A stretch of 64,000 nucleotides of DNA from CAVTPU01 sp963736695. Lineage in GTDB: Bacteria; Actinomycetota; Actinomycetes; Mycobacteriales; Micromonosporaceae. The notes under the pieces are model-generated. The model did not search any database. It was not told where the DNA came from and saw nothing but the letters and a program-made list of their open reading frames with translations. The position numbers were made by a program, and so were the translations under genes. The DNA lies in contig CAVTPU010000004.1 in the NCBI GenBank assembly GCA_963736695.1, positions 3,100,001 through 3,164,000 of the forward strand, read 5' to 3'. Every line of letters begins with the position of its first letter. Position 1 is the stretch's first letter. Below are positions 24,045 through 32,566 of the stretch, one piece after another.

Positions 24045-26603
24045 GTGCCGATGGAGCGACTGAGATCGGTGGTCAGCCGACGGCAAGACCGGGCGTGGTT
24101 CATCGCGATACCAGTCGCGGTCATAGCCGTCGTGCTTGCGTGGCCGATCGCCGCCCACACTCGAATCACCGTCGGCGACCTGCCGATCGCCGCCCTGTTC
24201 GTCGTGCTCTTCACGCTCGCTCAGGCGACCATGCTCCATTTCGAGGTCCGTCGACATTCGTTGACGTTGACCCTCACCGAGATCCCCCTGCTGTTGGGGC
24301 TCTTTTCGCCTGTGCCGTTGGTCCTCATCATCGGCGCCCGGCTGGTCAGCGTCATCGTCGTGCAGCTCTGGCGACGATATGCGGTCGTCAAGATCGCCTT
24401 TAACGTCGCGGTCGTCGGGCTCGCGACGGTCGTGGCGAGCCTCATCGTCATCGCCAACCCGCTGCAGGGCGTCGGCCCCCGCACCTGGCTCGTGCTCACC
24501 ACCGGCGTCGTCGCCGCGACCGTCATCTCCCTCGGCGGCGTCATCGCCGTCATCTCCCTCGTGCAGGGCATGCCGCAGGTCGCGAATCTCGTCAAGACCA
24601 GCGTCTCGGTGATGATCGTCGCTGCGGTGAACATCACCGTCGGTCTCGTGGTGTTGCTCGTCATGAGCGTGCAGCCCTGGGCGGTTCTGCTGCTCGTCGG
24701 CCTCGCCACGATGCTGCTCATCGTCTATCGGTCCTATGCGCAGTTCGTCGGCCAGCACCGCAGCCTCACCGAACTCTATGAACTGACTCGCGCGATGAGC
24801 GACGCCAGCCGCGACTCGACGTTGCCCGACGTGCTCCTGGCCCGGATACGAGAACTGTTGCAGGCCGAATACGCCACACTGTGGTTGCCGGCCCAGGGTG
24901 ACTATCCCCCCACGCTGCTCAGCGCCCGAGTCGACGCTCCCGGACTACTCGACATGAGCAACACCCCGCCAGCGTTGCGTGACCGCGCGATCGCCAGCGC
25001 GGAGACCGTCGTCGTCGGCCCTCGAGTCGGCGACCCAGAGCTGCGAGAACTCATCCGCGAGAGCGGAGTCAAGGACGCGATCGTGGTGCCATTGCGGTCC
25101 GGCGCGGCGGTGATCGGCTCGCTGGAGGTCACCGGTCGACTCGGTGATTTGCCGCAGTTCGGCGAGTCGGACGCGCGGCTGCTGGAGACACTCGCCGCAC
25201 ACACCTCGGTCGCCGTGGAGAACTCCCGGCTCGTCGACCGGCTCCGGTTCGACGCCTATCACGACGCTCTCACCAGCCTCCCCAACCGGCGTCGCCTGCT
25301 CGCCCTGTTGGACGAGGCTGTCAAGGTGCGGGCGCCTGGCGAGGTGATCGCCGTCTTGCTGTTCGACATCGACGGGCTTCGTGACGTCAACGACTCCCTC
25401 GGTCACGACGCGGGCGATCGGATGATCCGTGAGGTGGCGGCCCGGTTGCGCCGTCTGGCGCCGGCCGCGGCGCTCGTGGGCCGGGCGGGCAGCGACGAAT
25501 TCGTCGTCACCCTGAGGATGCCCAGCGCCGATGAGGCGGTGCGGTTCGGCACCGATCTGCGGGTGGCTCTGCAGGAGCCGATGCGGGTCGACTCCATCAC
25601 CCTCGACGTCGACGTCGCGGTCGGGATCGCCGTGCATCCCGACCATGGGATTGAGCCCGAGGTGCTGCTCAAACGCGCCGACATCGCGGCGCAGGCAGCC
25701 AAGCAGTTCGCCGCCCCGGTCCACCTGTTTCATCCGAGCCTGCAGGCCCGGTCCACGCACCGTCTCGGCCTCGCCGCCGATCTGCGCCGGGCGTTGGAGG
25801 TCGGCGAGATCGAGGTCTACTTCCAACCCAAAGTCTCGCTGCCCGACCGGCGGCTGATCGGGGTCGAGTGCCTGGCCCGCTGGGAACACCACACCCACGG
25901 CTACGTCGCCCCCACCGACTTCGTCGCCATCGCCGAGCACACCGGACAGCTCGGACGACTCACCGACCGAGTGCTTCGAGAAGGTCTACGCCGGGCCCAA
26001 GGGTGGCTCGATGCCCAGCGGCCGCTGGGCATCGCGGTCAACCTCTCCGCCCGGACGTTGATCGATCCAACGTTCCCGCAGCGGGTGGCTGACCTTCTCG
26101 ACGAGTACGCCGTGCCAGCCCCGCTTCTCACTCTGGAGATCACCGAGGACGGGATGGTGGGCGAGCCGGACCGTCCGATGATGACCCTCAAACGGCTCAA
26201 CGAGATGGGCGTGCGGCTCGCCGTTGACGACTTCGGCACCGGCTATTCGTCACTGTCCTATCTGCGTCGGCTGCCGGTGCACGAGGTGAAGATCGACCGG
26301 TCGTTCGTGCAGGGCATGGCGACCGATCAAGGGGACCTCGCCATCGTGCGTGCGGTGGTCGACCTCGCCCGCCACTTCGACCTTCTCGTGGTCGCTGAGG
26401 GGGTCGAGAGCGAGTTGACTGTCTCGCTGCTCGAGGAGCTGGGGTGCGACATCGGCCAGGGTTTCCTCTTCAGCCGTCCGTTGCCGTTCGAACGATTCGA
26501 GACGTGGATCGCGGCGCAGACCGAGCCGGAGTCGGGGGGCGTCCGATTGGATGAACTCGGCGGCGTATCGACCACGGCGCGCCGACTGCGCGCCGTACCC
26601 TAA
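24045..26603 (+). CDS. Membrane GAF-GGDEF-EAL protein, probable c-di-GMP phosphodiesterase
   Basis: About 852 residues (GTG 24045 or ATG 24051). Eight or so hydrophobic segments fill residues 15-240, then a GAF domain (about 260-400), a GGDEF domain (400-570) and an EAL domain (580-835). The cyclase signature reads AGSDEF instead of GGDEF, so cyclase activity is doubtful and the domain may instead bind GTP as an activator. In the EAL domain the catalytic set is complete: the ECL variant of EAL, N of VNLSA, E of EITED, DDFGTGYSSL, K of KIDRSF, E of AEGVES and Q before GFLFSRP. Hydrolysis of c-di-GMP to pGpG is therefore expected, tuned by the membrane sensor and GAF domains. Confidence 0.85.
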   Translation: MPMERLRSVVSRRQDRAWFIAIPVAVIAVVLAWPIAAHTRITVGDLPIAALFVVLFTLAQATMLHFEVRRHSLTLTLTEIPLLLGLFSPVPLVLIIGARLVSVIVVQLWRRYAVVKIAFNVAVVGLATVVASLIVIANPLQGVGPRTWLVLTTGVVAATVISLGGVIAVISLVQGMPQVANLVKTSVSVMIVAAVNITVGLVVLLVMSVQPWAVLLLVGLATMLLIVYRSYAQFVGQHRSLTELYELTRAMSDASRDSTLPDVLLARIRELLQAEYATLWLPAQGDYPPTLLSARVDAPGLLDMSNTPPALRDRAIASAETVVVGPRVGDPELRELIRESGVKDAIVVPLRSGAAVIGSLEVTGRLGDLPQFGESDARLLETLAAHTSVAVENSRLVDRLRFDAYHDALTSLPNRRRLLALLDEAVKVRAPGEVIAVLLFDIDGLRDVNDSLGHDAGDRMIREVAARLRRLAPAAALVGRAGSDEFVVTLRMPSADEAVRFGTDLRVALQEPMRVDSITLDVDVAVGIAVHPDHGIEPEVLLKRADIAAQAAKQFAAPVHLFHPSLQARSTHRLGLAADLRRALEVGEIEVYFQPKVSLPDRRLIGVECLARWEHHTHGYVAPTDFVAIAEHTGQLGRLTDRVLREGLRRAQGWLDAQRPLGIAVNLSARTLIDPTFPQRVADLLDEYAVPAPLLTLEITEDGMVGEPDRPMMTLKRLNEMGVRLAVDDFGTGYSSLSYLRRLPVHEVKIDRSFVQGMATDQGDLAIVRAVVDLARHFDLLVVAEGVESELTVSLLEELGCDIGQGFLFSRPLPFERFETWIAAQTEPESGGVRLDELGGVSTTARRLRAVP

Positions 26604-26654
26604 TCTCGATTTCGCATCACCGCACCCGCCGTGTACGCTTACCCCTGCGTTCGC

Positions 26655-26727
26655 GCCCCCTTAGCTCAGTCGGCAGAGCGTCTCCATGGTAAGGAGAAGG
26701 TCTACGGTTCGATTCCGTAAGGGGGCT
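26655..26727 (+). tRNA. tRNA-Thr (GGT anticodon)
   Basis: A cloverleaf of 73 nt: acceptor GCCCCCT/AGGGGGC, D-arm AGCTCAGTCGGCAGAGC, anticodon stem TCTCC/GGAGA with loop ATGGTAA (anticodon GGT), T-arm with TTCGATT. The CCA end is not encoded. Confidence 0.9.
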
Positions 26728-26755
26728 CTCGATGTATCCGGTCCAGCCGGAAGTC

Positions 26756-26828
26756 GGCGGTGTAGCTCAGTCGGCAGAGCAAGCGGCTCATAATCGCTGT
26801 GTCGCCGGTTCGATTCCGGCCACCGCTA
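26756..26828 (+). tRNA. tRNA-Met (CAT anticodon, elongator type)
   Basis: A 73-nt cloverleaf with acceptor GGCGGTG/CACCGCT (G1-T72 wobble, normal for actinobacterial elongator tRNA-Met), anticodon loop CTCATAA and T-loop TTCGATT. It lies 28 nt after tRNA-Thr and just before rpmG, the usual actinobacterial order. Confidence 0.9.
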
Positions 26829-26868
26829 CGGGTCATCCGTAGATGACTGCCTGATGCGGCGTGCGGAT

Positions 26869-26896
26869 TTGCACGACGCGGACGGCGGCGTTTAAT
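26869..26896 (+). promoter_or_regulatory. Putative promoter of rpmG
   Basis: TTGCAC (26869-26874) and TTTAAT (26891-26896) are separated by 16 nt, 90 nt upstream of rpmG and past the tRNA-Met end. A good match to vegetative sigma-factor elements; not tested. Confidence 0.4.
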
Positions 26897-26984
26897 GTGG
26901 GACGCTGTCTGAACTGGACAGCCCACCTCTGCGGCGGCAGCCAGCAGATCCAGTCATACGTTGCAGCGAGGAAGGCAGCCCACC

Positions 26985-27152
26985 GTGGCCAAGGCGACCG
27001 ATATTCGTCCAAAGATCACGATGGCGTGCGTGGACTGCAAGAACCGCAACTACATCACCAAGAAGAACCGCCGCAACGATCCTGACCGCATCGAGCTGAA
27101 GAAGTTCTGCCCGAAGTGTGGCAAGCACACCGCGCACCGCGAGACCCGCTGA
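26985..27152 (+). CDS. rpmG: 50S ribosomal protein L33
   Basis: 55 residues from a GTG, preceded by GAGGAAGG. Two CxxC pairs (MACVDCKNRNY and KKFCPKCGKH) show that this is the zinc-binding (C+) form of L33. C- paralogues used in zinc starvation are therefore likely to be elsewhere. L33 sits near the E site of the large subunit. The frame is intact. Confidence 0.95.
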   Translation: MAKATDIRPKITMACVDCKNRNYITKKNRRNDPDRIELKKFCPKCGKHTAHRETR

Positions 27153-27169
27153 CCGCTGGTCTCGCCCGG

Positions 27170-27628
27170 ATGCCGCTGGACGCCTCGCTGGTCGGGCACA
27201 CCTATCCGCCCAGCGAGCCCTATCTGGTCGACTCGGGAAAAGATCCGCGAGTTCGCCGACGCGATTGGCGCGCCCGATGCGTGCGTACCGCGACCGCGCA
27301 GACGGCGGTCGCGCTCGGTCACCCGGACGTCATCGCCCCGCCGACTTTTCCGGTGATGCTCAGCCTCGTGCTCAACCAGGAACTGATCGACGACCCGCTG
27401 CTCGACGGTGACTTCTCCCGAGTCGTGCATGGCGATCAACGCTTCGCCTATCGACGGCCCGTGCGGGCCGGAGACCAGCTCGTCTGCGTGAGCAGCATCG
27501 AAGCGATCATGGCGCGGGCCGGGCACGAATTCCTCACCACCCGCACCGAGATCAGCACCGACTCGGGGGAACCGGTGGTGACTGTCTGGTCGCGCATCGT
27601 CATTCGTGGCGACGGAGAGGCGACGTGA
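27170..27628 (+). CDS. hadA: (3R)-hydroxyacyl-ACP dehydratase subunit HadA-like, frame disturbed
   Basis: MaoC/FAS1-type dehydratase N-terminal domain: LVGHTYPP at the start and a later PPTFPVMLSL and VVHGDQRFAYRRPVRAGD. Read literally, residues 20-45 are unlike the family, although the frame is open throughout. If the pairs at 27229-27230 (GTC/GTG), 27281-27282 (GCG/GCT) and 27300-27301 (GCA/GCG) are each taken as one base, this stretch becomes TREKIREFADAIGAPDAAYRD and so on, exactly as expected. Three extra bases total one codon, which is why no stop appears. HadA pairs with HadB to dehydrate fatty acyl chains; the stop overlaps the hadB start. Confidence 0.8.
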   Translation: MPLDASLVGHTYPPSEPYLVDSGKDPRVRRRDWRARCVRTATAQTAVALGHPDVIAPPTFPVMLSLVLNQELIDDPLLDGDFSRVVHGDQRFAYRRPVRAGDQLVCVSSIEAIMARAGHEFLTTRTEISTDSGEPVVTVWSRIVIRGDGEAT

Positions 27629-28044
27629 TGGCCGATCTCATCGTTGGGGCGACACTGCCCACCCAGACCTATCGGGTGACTCGGGCCGACCTTGTGCGCT
27701 ATGCGGGCGCCTCGGGCGACTTCAACCCCATCCACTGGAGCGAGCGAGCGGCGACCGCAGTCGGCCTTCCCGGCGTCATCGCTCACGGCATGTTCACGAT
27801 GGCGCTCGCGGGCCGGGCGGTGACCGCGTGGTCTGGTGACCCGGGGTCGGTCGTCGACTTCGGCGTGCGGTTCACCCGACCCGTCGCGGTCCCGGACGAT
27901 GACGACGGCACCGAGGTGGTCGTCGATGGCCGGGTGCGCTCGGTCGAAGATGGGATCGCACACCTCGAACTCACCGTCACCTGCCAGGGTGAAAAAGTGC
28001 TCGCACAGGCGAAAGCCCAGGTCAGGGTTGCTGTCGACGACTGA
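27625..28044 (+). CDS. hadB: MaoC-like (3R)-hydroxyacyl-ACP dehydratase subunit HadB-like
   Basis: About 139 residues (GTG 27625 or ATG 27628). The hot-dog fold hydratase signature YAGASGDFNPIHW with catalytic Asp and His, followed by GVIAHGMFTMA, is intact. It is translationally coupled with hadA and the pair would form the heterodimeric FAS-II dehydratase. The location between rpmG and secE is standard for actinobacteria. No frame disturbance. Confidence 0.85.
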   Translation: MMADLIVGATLPTQTYRVTRADLVRYAGASGDFNPIHWSERAATAVGLPGVIAHGMFTMALAGRAVTAWSGDPGSVVDFGVRFTRPVAVPDDDDGTEVVVDGRVRSVEDGIAHLELTVTCQGEKVLAQAKAQVRVAVDD

Positions 28045-28179
28045 GATCGTCCATGTTGGTCAGATGATGCCGGGCGGCGGGTTGGTTCAATCCGCCTCGC
28101 ACCCGTACACTGGTCGCCCGTGGGGTCAACGACCCGATCCGTCCGGCTCATGGTCGGTGTCAGGTCGTCTGTTCCACGA

Positions 28180-28252
28180 AGGGGTGTGGCGCAATTGGTA
28201 GCGCAGCGGTCTCCAAAACCGCAGGTTGCAGGTTCGAGTCCTGTCGCCCCTG
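28180..28252 (+). tRNA. tRNA-Trp (CCA anticodon)
   Basis: A 73-nt cloverleaf: acceptor AGGGGTG/CGCCCCT, D-arm GCGCAATTGGTAGCGC, anticodon stem GCGGT/ACCGC with loop CTCCAAA, T-loop TTCGAGT. It immediately precedes secE, a conserved position. Confidence 0.93.
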
Positions 28253-28391
28253 CGCCGAAGACCAGCCGTCGTGGGTCGGCGTCCACGGTGCGAACGTCAG
28301 CGGGGTGAAGTCCTAGCGGTGGCTCACTGCAGGAGTTCACCACGATGGTGCTGGCGTCATTCCGACGCCAGATCACACGAAAGAGGGCGAA

Positions 28392-28769
28392 GTGGCCGAT
28401 AGCAACCGCGGCGAGCGCTCCGTCGACGACGAGTTCGACGACGAGGTTTCGTCCGACGTGGACGGGTCAGGCGACGCCCGTTCGGGGGAGAAGTCACGCC
28501 GCCGGTCGGCGGATGCGTCCCGACCGGCCGGTCGGAGTGCGTCGAAGGGCGACAAACGTCCTGGCATCCACCTCCGATTTGTTAACTTCTTCCGAGAGGT
28601 CATCGCGGAGCTCCTGAAGGTCATCTGGCCTACGCGCAAGGAGCTGTTGACATACACGGCGGTTGTCGTGGTCTTCGTCGCGGTCGTGATGACAGTGGTG
28701 ACTCTGCTCGACCTCGGTTTCGCGAAGGCGATGTTCTTCGTCTTCGGCACGAAGACGAACGCCAACTAG
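28392..28769 (+). CDS. secE: Preprotein translocase subunit SecE
   Basis: 125 residues from a GTG. A long charged N-terminal region (60 residues of Asp, Ser and Arg) is followed by the SecE core: FFREVIAELLKVIWPTRKEL and a single transmembrane helix (YTAVVVVFVAVVMTVVTLLDL). SecE clamps SecY halves. Actinobacterial SecE commonly has such a disordered N-terminus. Frame intact; promoter expected near the tRNA-Trp. Confidence 0.95.
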   Translation: MADSNRGERSVDDEFDDEVSSDVDGSGDARSGEKSRRRSADASRPAGRSASKGDKRPGIHLRFVNFFREVIAELLKVIWPTRKELLTYTAVVVVFVAVVMTVVTLLDLGFAKAMFFVFGTKTNAN

Positions 28770-28826
28770 AACCACCCTGCCTGTCTCCGGCCAGCCGTCG
28801 GAGTGTGTACGGAAAAGAGAGCCAGC

Positions 28827-29543
28827 GTGCCCGAGTACGACGAGACCGACCGCACCGATCTGATCACGGACCCGTCGGTGTCGGACGAGGCTTCGGCCAG
28901 TGCGACCGCGAGTGCTGCGCCGGCCGAGATTGTCGACGACGAGGCGGAGCCGGAGTTCGATCCGGTCGCCGAGTTGCGCCAGAAGCTCCGCTTCGCGCCC
29001 GGGGATTGGTTCGTGGTCCACTCGTACGCCGGCTACGAGAACAAGGTCAAGACCAACCTCGAGACCCGCATCACCAGCCTCGACATGGAAGAGTTCATCT
29101 ACCAGGTCGAGGTGCCGACCCGCGAGGAGATCGAGGTCAAGGACGGCAAGCGGATGCAGGTGCAGAACAAGGTCTTCCCGGGTTACATCCTGGTCCGCAT
29201 GGAGTTGAGCCCCGAGTCCTACTCCTGTGTGCGCAACACCCCAGGAGTCACCGGCTTCGTCGGGGCCACCGACCGGGTCGACCGGCCGGCGCCGCTCTCG
29301 CTCGACGAGGTGCTCAAGTGGCTCGCCCCGGCGGTGCAGGTCGATAAGAAGGCCAAGCCGGACATCAAGGTCCTCGATTTCGAGGTCGGCGACTCGGTCA
29401 CCGTCATCGACGGTGCCTTCAACTCGTTGCCGGCGACGATCAGCGAGATCAACGCCGACCAGCAGAAGCTCAAGGTCCTGGTCTCGATCTTCGGCCGGGA
29501 GACCCCAGTCGAGCTCAACTTCAACCAGGTTTCCAAGATCTGA
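28827..29543 (+). CDS. nusG: Transcription termination/antitermination protein NusG
   Basis: 238 residues from the GTG at 28827. An acidic N-terminal extension (about 55 residues) precedes the NGN domain (DWFVVHSYAGYENKVK ... PGYILVRM) and the C-terminal KOW domain (FEVGDSVTVIDGAFNSLPATI). NusG binds the RNA polymerase clamp helices and couples to Rho or ribosomal S10. Frame intact. Confidence 0.96.
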   Translation: MPEYDETDRTDLITDPSVSDEASASATASAAPAEIVDDEAEPEFDPVAELRQKLRFAPGDWFVVHSYAGYENKVKTNLETRITSLDMEEFIYQVEVPTREEIEVKDGKRMQVQNKVFPGYILVRMELSPESYSCVRNTPGVTGFVGATDRVDRPAPLSLDEVLKWLAPAVQVDKKAKPDIKVLDFEVGDSVTVIDGAFNSLPATISEINADQQKLKVLVSIFGRETPVELNFNQVSKI

Positions 29544-29694
29544 CCGTACGCCCGGATCCGCTCGGCGGCACTGGTGTCGGTGCCCCGGGCCGGTGATGGC
29601 ACCTGTCGTGCGTTACCCTGGGTCGTCCGGCCCAGGTTCTCCCGCCGATGGCGTGCGCCCGGATCATCATCAATGCCCAGGATCAGGAAGAGTC

Positions 29695-30129
29695 ATGCCT
29701 CCGAAGAAGAAGAAGCTCGTCAAGACCTTCACGCTTCAGTTGCCGGCGGGCCAGGCCACTCCGGCGCCGCCGGTCGGCCCCGCGCTCGGCCAGCACGGCG
29801 TGAACATCATGGAGTTCGTGAAGGCGTACAACGCCCAGACCGAGTCCCAGCGCGGGGACATCATCCCCGCCGAGATCAGCGTCTTTGAGGACCGGTCGTT
29901 CTCGTTCATCCTTAAGACCCCGCCTGCGGCCCGCCTGCTGATCAAGGCAGCCGGAGTTCCGAAGGGATCCGGCACGCCCCACTCGGCGAAGGTCGGATCG
30001 GTCTCCCGCACCCAGTTGCGTGAGATCGCGGAGAAGAAGATGGCCGACCTCAACGCCAACGACATCGACGCCGCCGAAAAGATCATCGCCGGCACCGCGC
30101 GGTCGATGGGAATCACCGTCCAGGAGTGA
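29695..30129 (+). CDS. rplK: 50S ribosomal protein L11
   Basis: 144 residues, starting MPPKKKKLVKTF after GGAAG. The segments APPVGPALGQHGVNIMEF and KTPPAARLLIKAAG are the N-terminal and linker parts of L11, with the C-terminal rRNA-binding domain after residue 75. L11 is needed for RelA stimulation and is the thiopeptide site. Frame intact. Confidence 0.97.
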   Translation: MPPKKKKLVKTFTLQLPAGQATPAPPVGPALGQHGVNIMEFVKAYNAQTESQRGDIIPAEISVFEDRSFSFILKTPPAARLLIKAAGVPKGSGTPHSAKVGSVSRTQLREIAEKKMADLNANDIDAAEKIIAGTARSMGITVQE

Positions 30130-30229
30130 CTCGCCTCGCCTCGGGTGGCGCGATGACGTCGACCGAGGCGGGTGATTCACATGTGGGAGGGCCGCGCTGG
30201 CCCGATTCGAGACCACAGGAGAGTCAGAT

Positions 30230-30947
30230 ATGCAGCGCAGCAAGGGCTACCGCAAGGCAGCCGAACAGATCGACCGAAATCACCTGTACGCGCCCGCCGA
30301 GGCGATCGCGCTCGCGAAGGCCACCAACGTCGCCCGGTTCGACGCGACCGTCGAGGTCGCGATGCGGCTCGGTGTCGATCCCCGCAAGGCCGACCAGATG
30401 GTGCGCGGCACGGTGAACCTGCCGCACGGCACCGGCAAGACCGCCCGGGTGATTGTCTTCGCGACGGGCGACAAGGCCGCCGAGGCGACTGCCGCCGGTG
30501 CTGACGCGGTCGGCAGCGATGACCTGGTGGCCCGCATCCAGGAGGGCTGGCTCGACTTCGACGCCGCGATCGCCACCCCCGACCAGATGGCCAAGATCGG
30601 TCGGATCGCGCGGATCCTGGGCCCGCGCGGCCTCATGCCGAACCCGAAGACGGGAACGGTCACCATGGACGTCGCCAAGGCCGTCGAGTGACATCAAGGG
30701 TGGAAAGATCACCTTCCGGGTGGACAAGCACTCGAACCTGCACCTGATCATCGGCAAGGCGTCATTCACCGCCGAGCAGCTGATCGACAACTACGCCGCC
30801 GCGCTCGACGAGGTGCTTCGCAGCAAGCCCACGACGGCGAAGGGCAAGTACCTGCGGAAGGTCTCGGTCACCACGACCATGGGTCCGGGTGTCCCGATCG
30901 ACCCGAACATCACAAGGAACTTCCTCGAGGCCGGCGCCGAGGCCTGA
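30230..30947 (+). CDS. rplA: 50S ribosomal protein L1, one extra base
   Basis: Starts MQRSKGYRKAAEQID; the core LGPRGLMPNPKTGTV is present. One extra base at 30685-30686 (GTC/GTG written GTCG) breaks the frame at VAKAV; after removing it the protein continues SDIKGGKITFRVDKHSN to a normal end (238 residues). L1 binds 23S rRNA and can repress its own mRNA. The nucleotide length is 1 mod 3, as predicted for one extra base. Confidence 0.93.
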
Positions 30948-30972
30948 GTCGACACGCCACCACCTCGTCGCC

Positions 30973-31050
30973 CGGTTGCGGCGATCATGAACTAAGTTGC
31001 CATGATCCCATCGTGGATCATGGCAACTAGTTTCATGATCGCCGCAACCG
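30973..31050. terminator. Very long hairpin between rplA and the mannosyltransferase gene
   Basis: A ~36-bp nearly perfect inverted repeat (30973-31008 with 31015-31050, two single-base bulges) separates two convergent genes. It has no T-run. Inverted GATCATG sequences occur inside. It probably acts as a two-way terminator; the sequence style is that of dispersed intergenic repeats in Micromonosporaceae, which I state from memory only. Confidence 0.65.
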
Positions 31051-31062
31051 AGTGGTGTGATC

Positions 31063-32259
31063 TCAGGCGATCCAGACCGCGTTGAGGAAGGTCGCGAGGA
31101 AGAGCACCTGCGCCCCGATCGCTGGCAGCAGATAGATCCGCTCCCACCGGGCATCGGCTCCCATTCGCGCCAGCACGAAGAAGATGGCGGTGAACTCCAA
31201 GGCATAGCGCGGCATGCCCTGCATCGCGAAGAGCCCACCGACGGGTCCGGTCAGCACCACCAGCAGGGCCACAATGGCGAACCCCAGATAACTGACCTGA
31301 TCCCGACGCAGCCGCCACGGCCCGACGACGGACAGCGTCAGCAGACCCAGCACAACCACGACCGTCACGACGTCGATGAGGTTGTGCACCGCGACCGGTT
31401 CCAGCAGTGGATGCCGCCACACCTTGTTGACCGCGCGGGCCAACCCGACCCACGGGGGCTGCAACTGGCGACCCCACTCGGCCTGCGCGTGCGAAAAGGC
31501 GAGCGGATCCCCGAACGCGCGCCAGCAATAGGCAGCGAAGGCCCCGACCCCGGCTGGGATGACGAAGATCGCCGCCGCGTCCCAGCGGATCGCGGTTGGG
31601 CGCCATCCACGCTGGCGCAGATATTCCAGCACGAACGGCACGACGAGCAGCAGTCCCGAGAGCCTCGTCGCACTCGCCATCGCCCCAGCGACGCCGGCTA
31701 GCCACCACGAACCTCGTCGCAGCAGATAGAAGGTGGCGGTCGACAGAAGCAGAAACAGCGACGTGTTATATCCGGACGCGAGAAAGAATGCCGCGGGCCA
31801 AGCGAGCAGATAGAGCAACGCCCGGTCGGCGGTCGGAGTGTCGAACTCCATCGCGGTGAGCCGGTGGAGCACGATGAGCGCCGCGATCAACGCGAGGTGC
31901 GACACGACGATGGCTGCGACGAGTGGCCCGCCCGGCGTGATCGTGTCGACCGCGCGAATGAGCAGCGGATAGAGCGGAAAGAACGCGTGCGTGTCGGGGC
32001 GGTCAGCGGTGTAACCGAACTCCGCGATCCGCAGATAGTGTCCAGTGTCCCAGCGGTCCCACGTGGTAAATAGTCGAGCGGCGGTCGGACCCGCCGCGTC
32101 GCGCACCATGAACGACAGTGCGGTGGCCACGACGTACATCAATGACGCCGCGATCCAGCTCGCCAGGCCCATCCCCACGGCTCGCCGCCACGGCCGGTCG
32201 GTTTCGGTGGCACCGGTGATCGGGCTGGCGGGCGTTGCGGAGATTGCCGGAAAAGACAC
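31063..32259 (-). CDS. GPI-mannosyltransferase (PIG-V)-like membrane glycosyltransferase
   Basis: 398 residues with about ten hydrophobic segments. TTWDRWDTGHYLRIAEFGY near residue 70 and AFFPLYPLLIR match the first luminal loop of PIG-V-type polyprenol-phosphate-mannose transferases (the acidic WDxxxY/H is catalytic). In actinobacteria these enzymes probably mannosylate cell-wall lipids or proteins. It lies on the minus strand between rplA and rplJ, interrupting what is a continuous rplKAJL unit in many bacteria. The reading frame is intact, in contrast with its neighbours. Confidence 0.8.
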   Translation of the reverse strand: MSFPAISATPASPITGATETDRPWRRAVGMGLASWIAASLMYVVATALSFMVRDAAGPTAARLFTTWDRWDTGHYLRIAEFGYTADRPDTHAFFPLYPLLIRAVDTITPGGPLVAAIVVSHLALIAALIVLHRLTAMEFDTPTADRALLYLLAWPAAFFLASGYNTSLFLLLSTATFYLLRRGSWWLAGVAGAMASATRLSGLLLVVPFVLEYLRQRGWRPTAIRWDAAAIFVIPAGVGAFAAYCWRAFGDPLAFSHAQAEWGRQLQPPWVGLARAVNKVWRHPLLEPVAVHNLIDVVTVVVVLGLLTLSVVGPWRLRRDQVSYLGFAIVALLVVLTGPVGGLFAMQGMPRYALEFTAIFFVLARMGADARWERIYLLPAIGAQVLFLATFLNAVWIA

Positions 32260-32359
32260 GGGCGCACTTTACCCGTCACCGACGGCCAGACGTCTTCACC
32301 CGGCGAGCCACGCCGTGCCTGCGGCCGGTTTGCTCCAGCAGAGTCCGGGCAGGTAGGGT

Positions 32360-32500
32360 CAGAGACGAAGTTCTACCAAAGACCGCTGGTCACCGCCGCG
32401 ATTGTGGCGGTTGAAGGCCCCGCACACGCGGGCGGCCCGCGCAGGTTGAACGGACGCGAGTGACTCGTTCGATGATCGTGTCTTCTCCCGCCCCGTGCGC
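32360..32500 (+). ncRNA. Ribosomal protein L10 leader (autoregulatory mRNA element)
   Basis: Upstream of rplJ. The segment 32371-32395 contains CCAAAGACCGCTGGTC, the conserved core of L10-binding leaders, followed by a G/C-rich stem (GGCCCCGC ... GCGGG) and AAGG near 32415. A TAGGGT at 32354-32359 could be the -10. L10(L12)4 would bind it and limit translation of rplJL. Boundaries are approximate and the fold was done by eye. Confidence 0.55.
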
Positions 32501-32566
32501 CCTGCGCCGGGGCTCCTGTCGTTTCAGGGCCGGACTGACCAGCCTGAGGCAGGAGAGAGGAGGGAC

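Noticed and set aside
24945..25940. A 331-residue minus-strand frame inside the GGDEF-EAL gene
   Set aside because: Antisense shadow of a well-supported domain protein; no ribosome binding site or motif.
30973..31050. CRISPR-like repeat unit
   Set aside because: It is a single palindrome, not an array; no spaced direct repeats were seen anywhere in the window.
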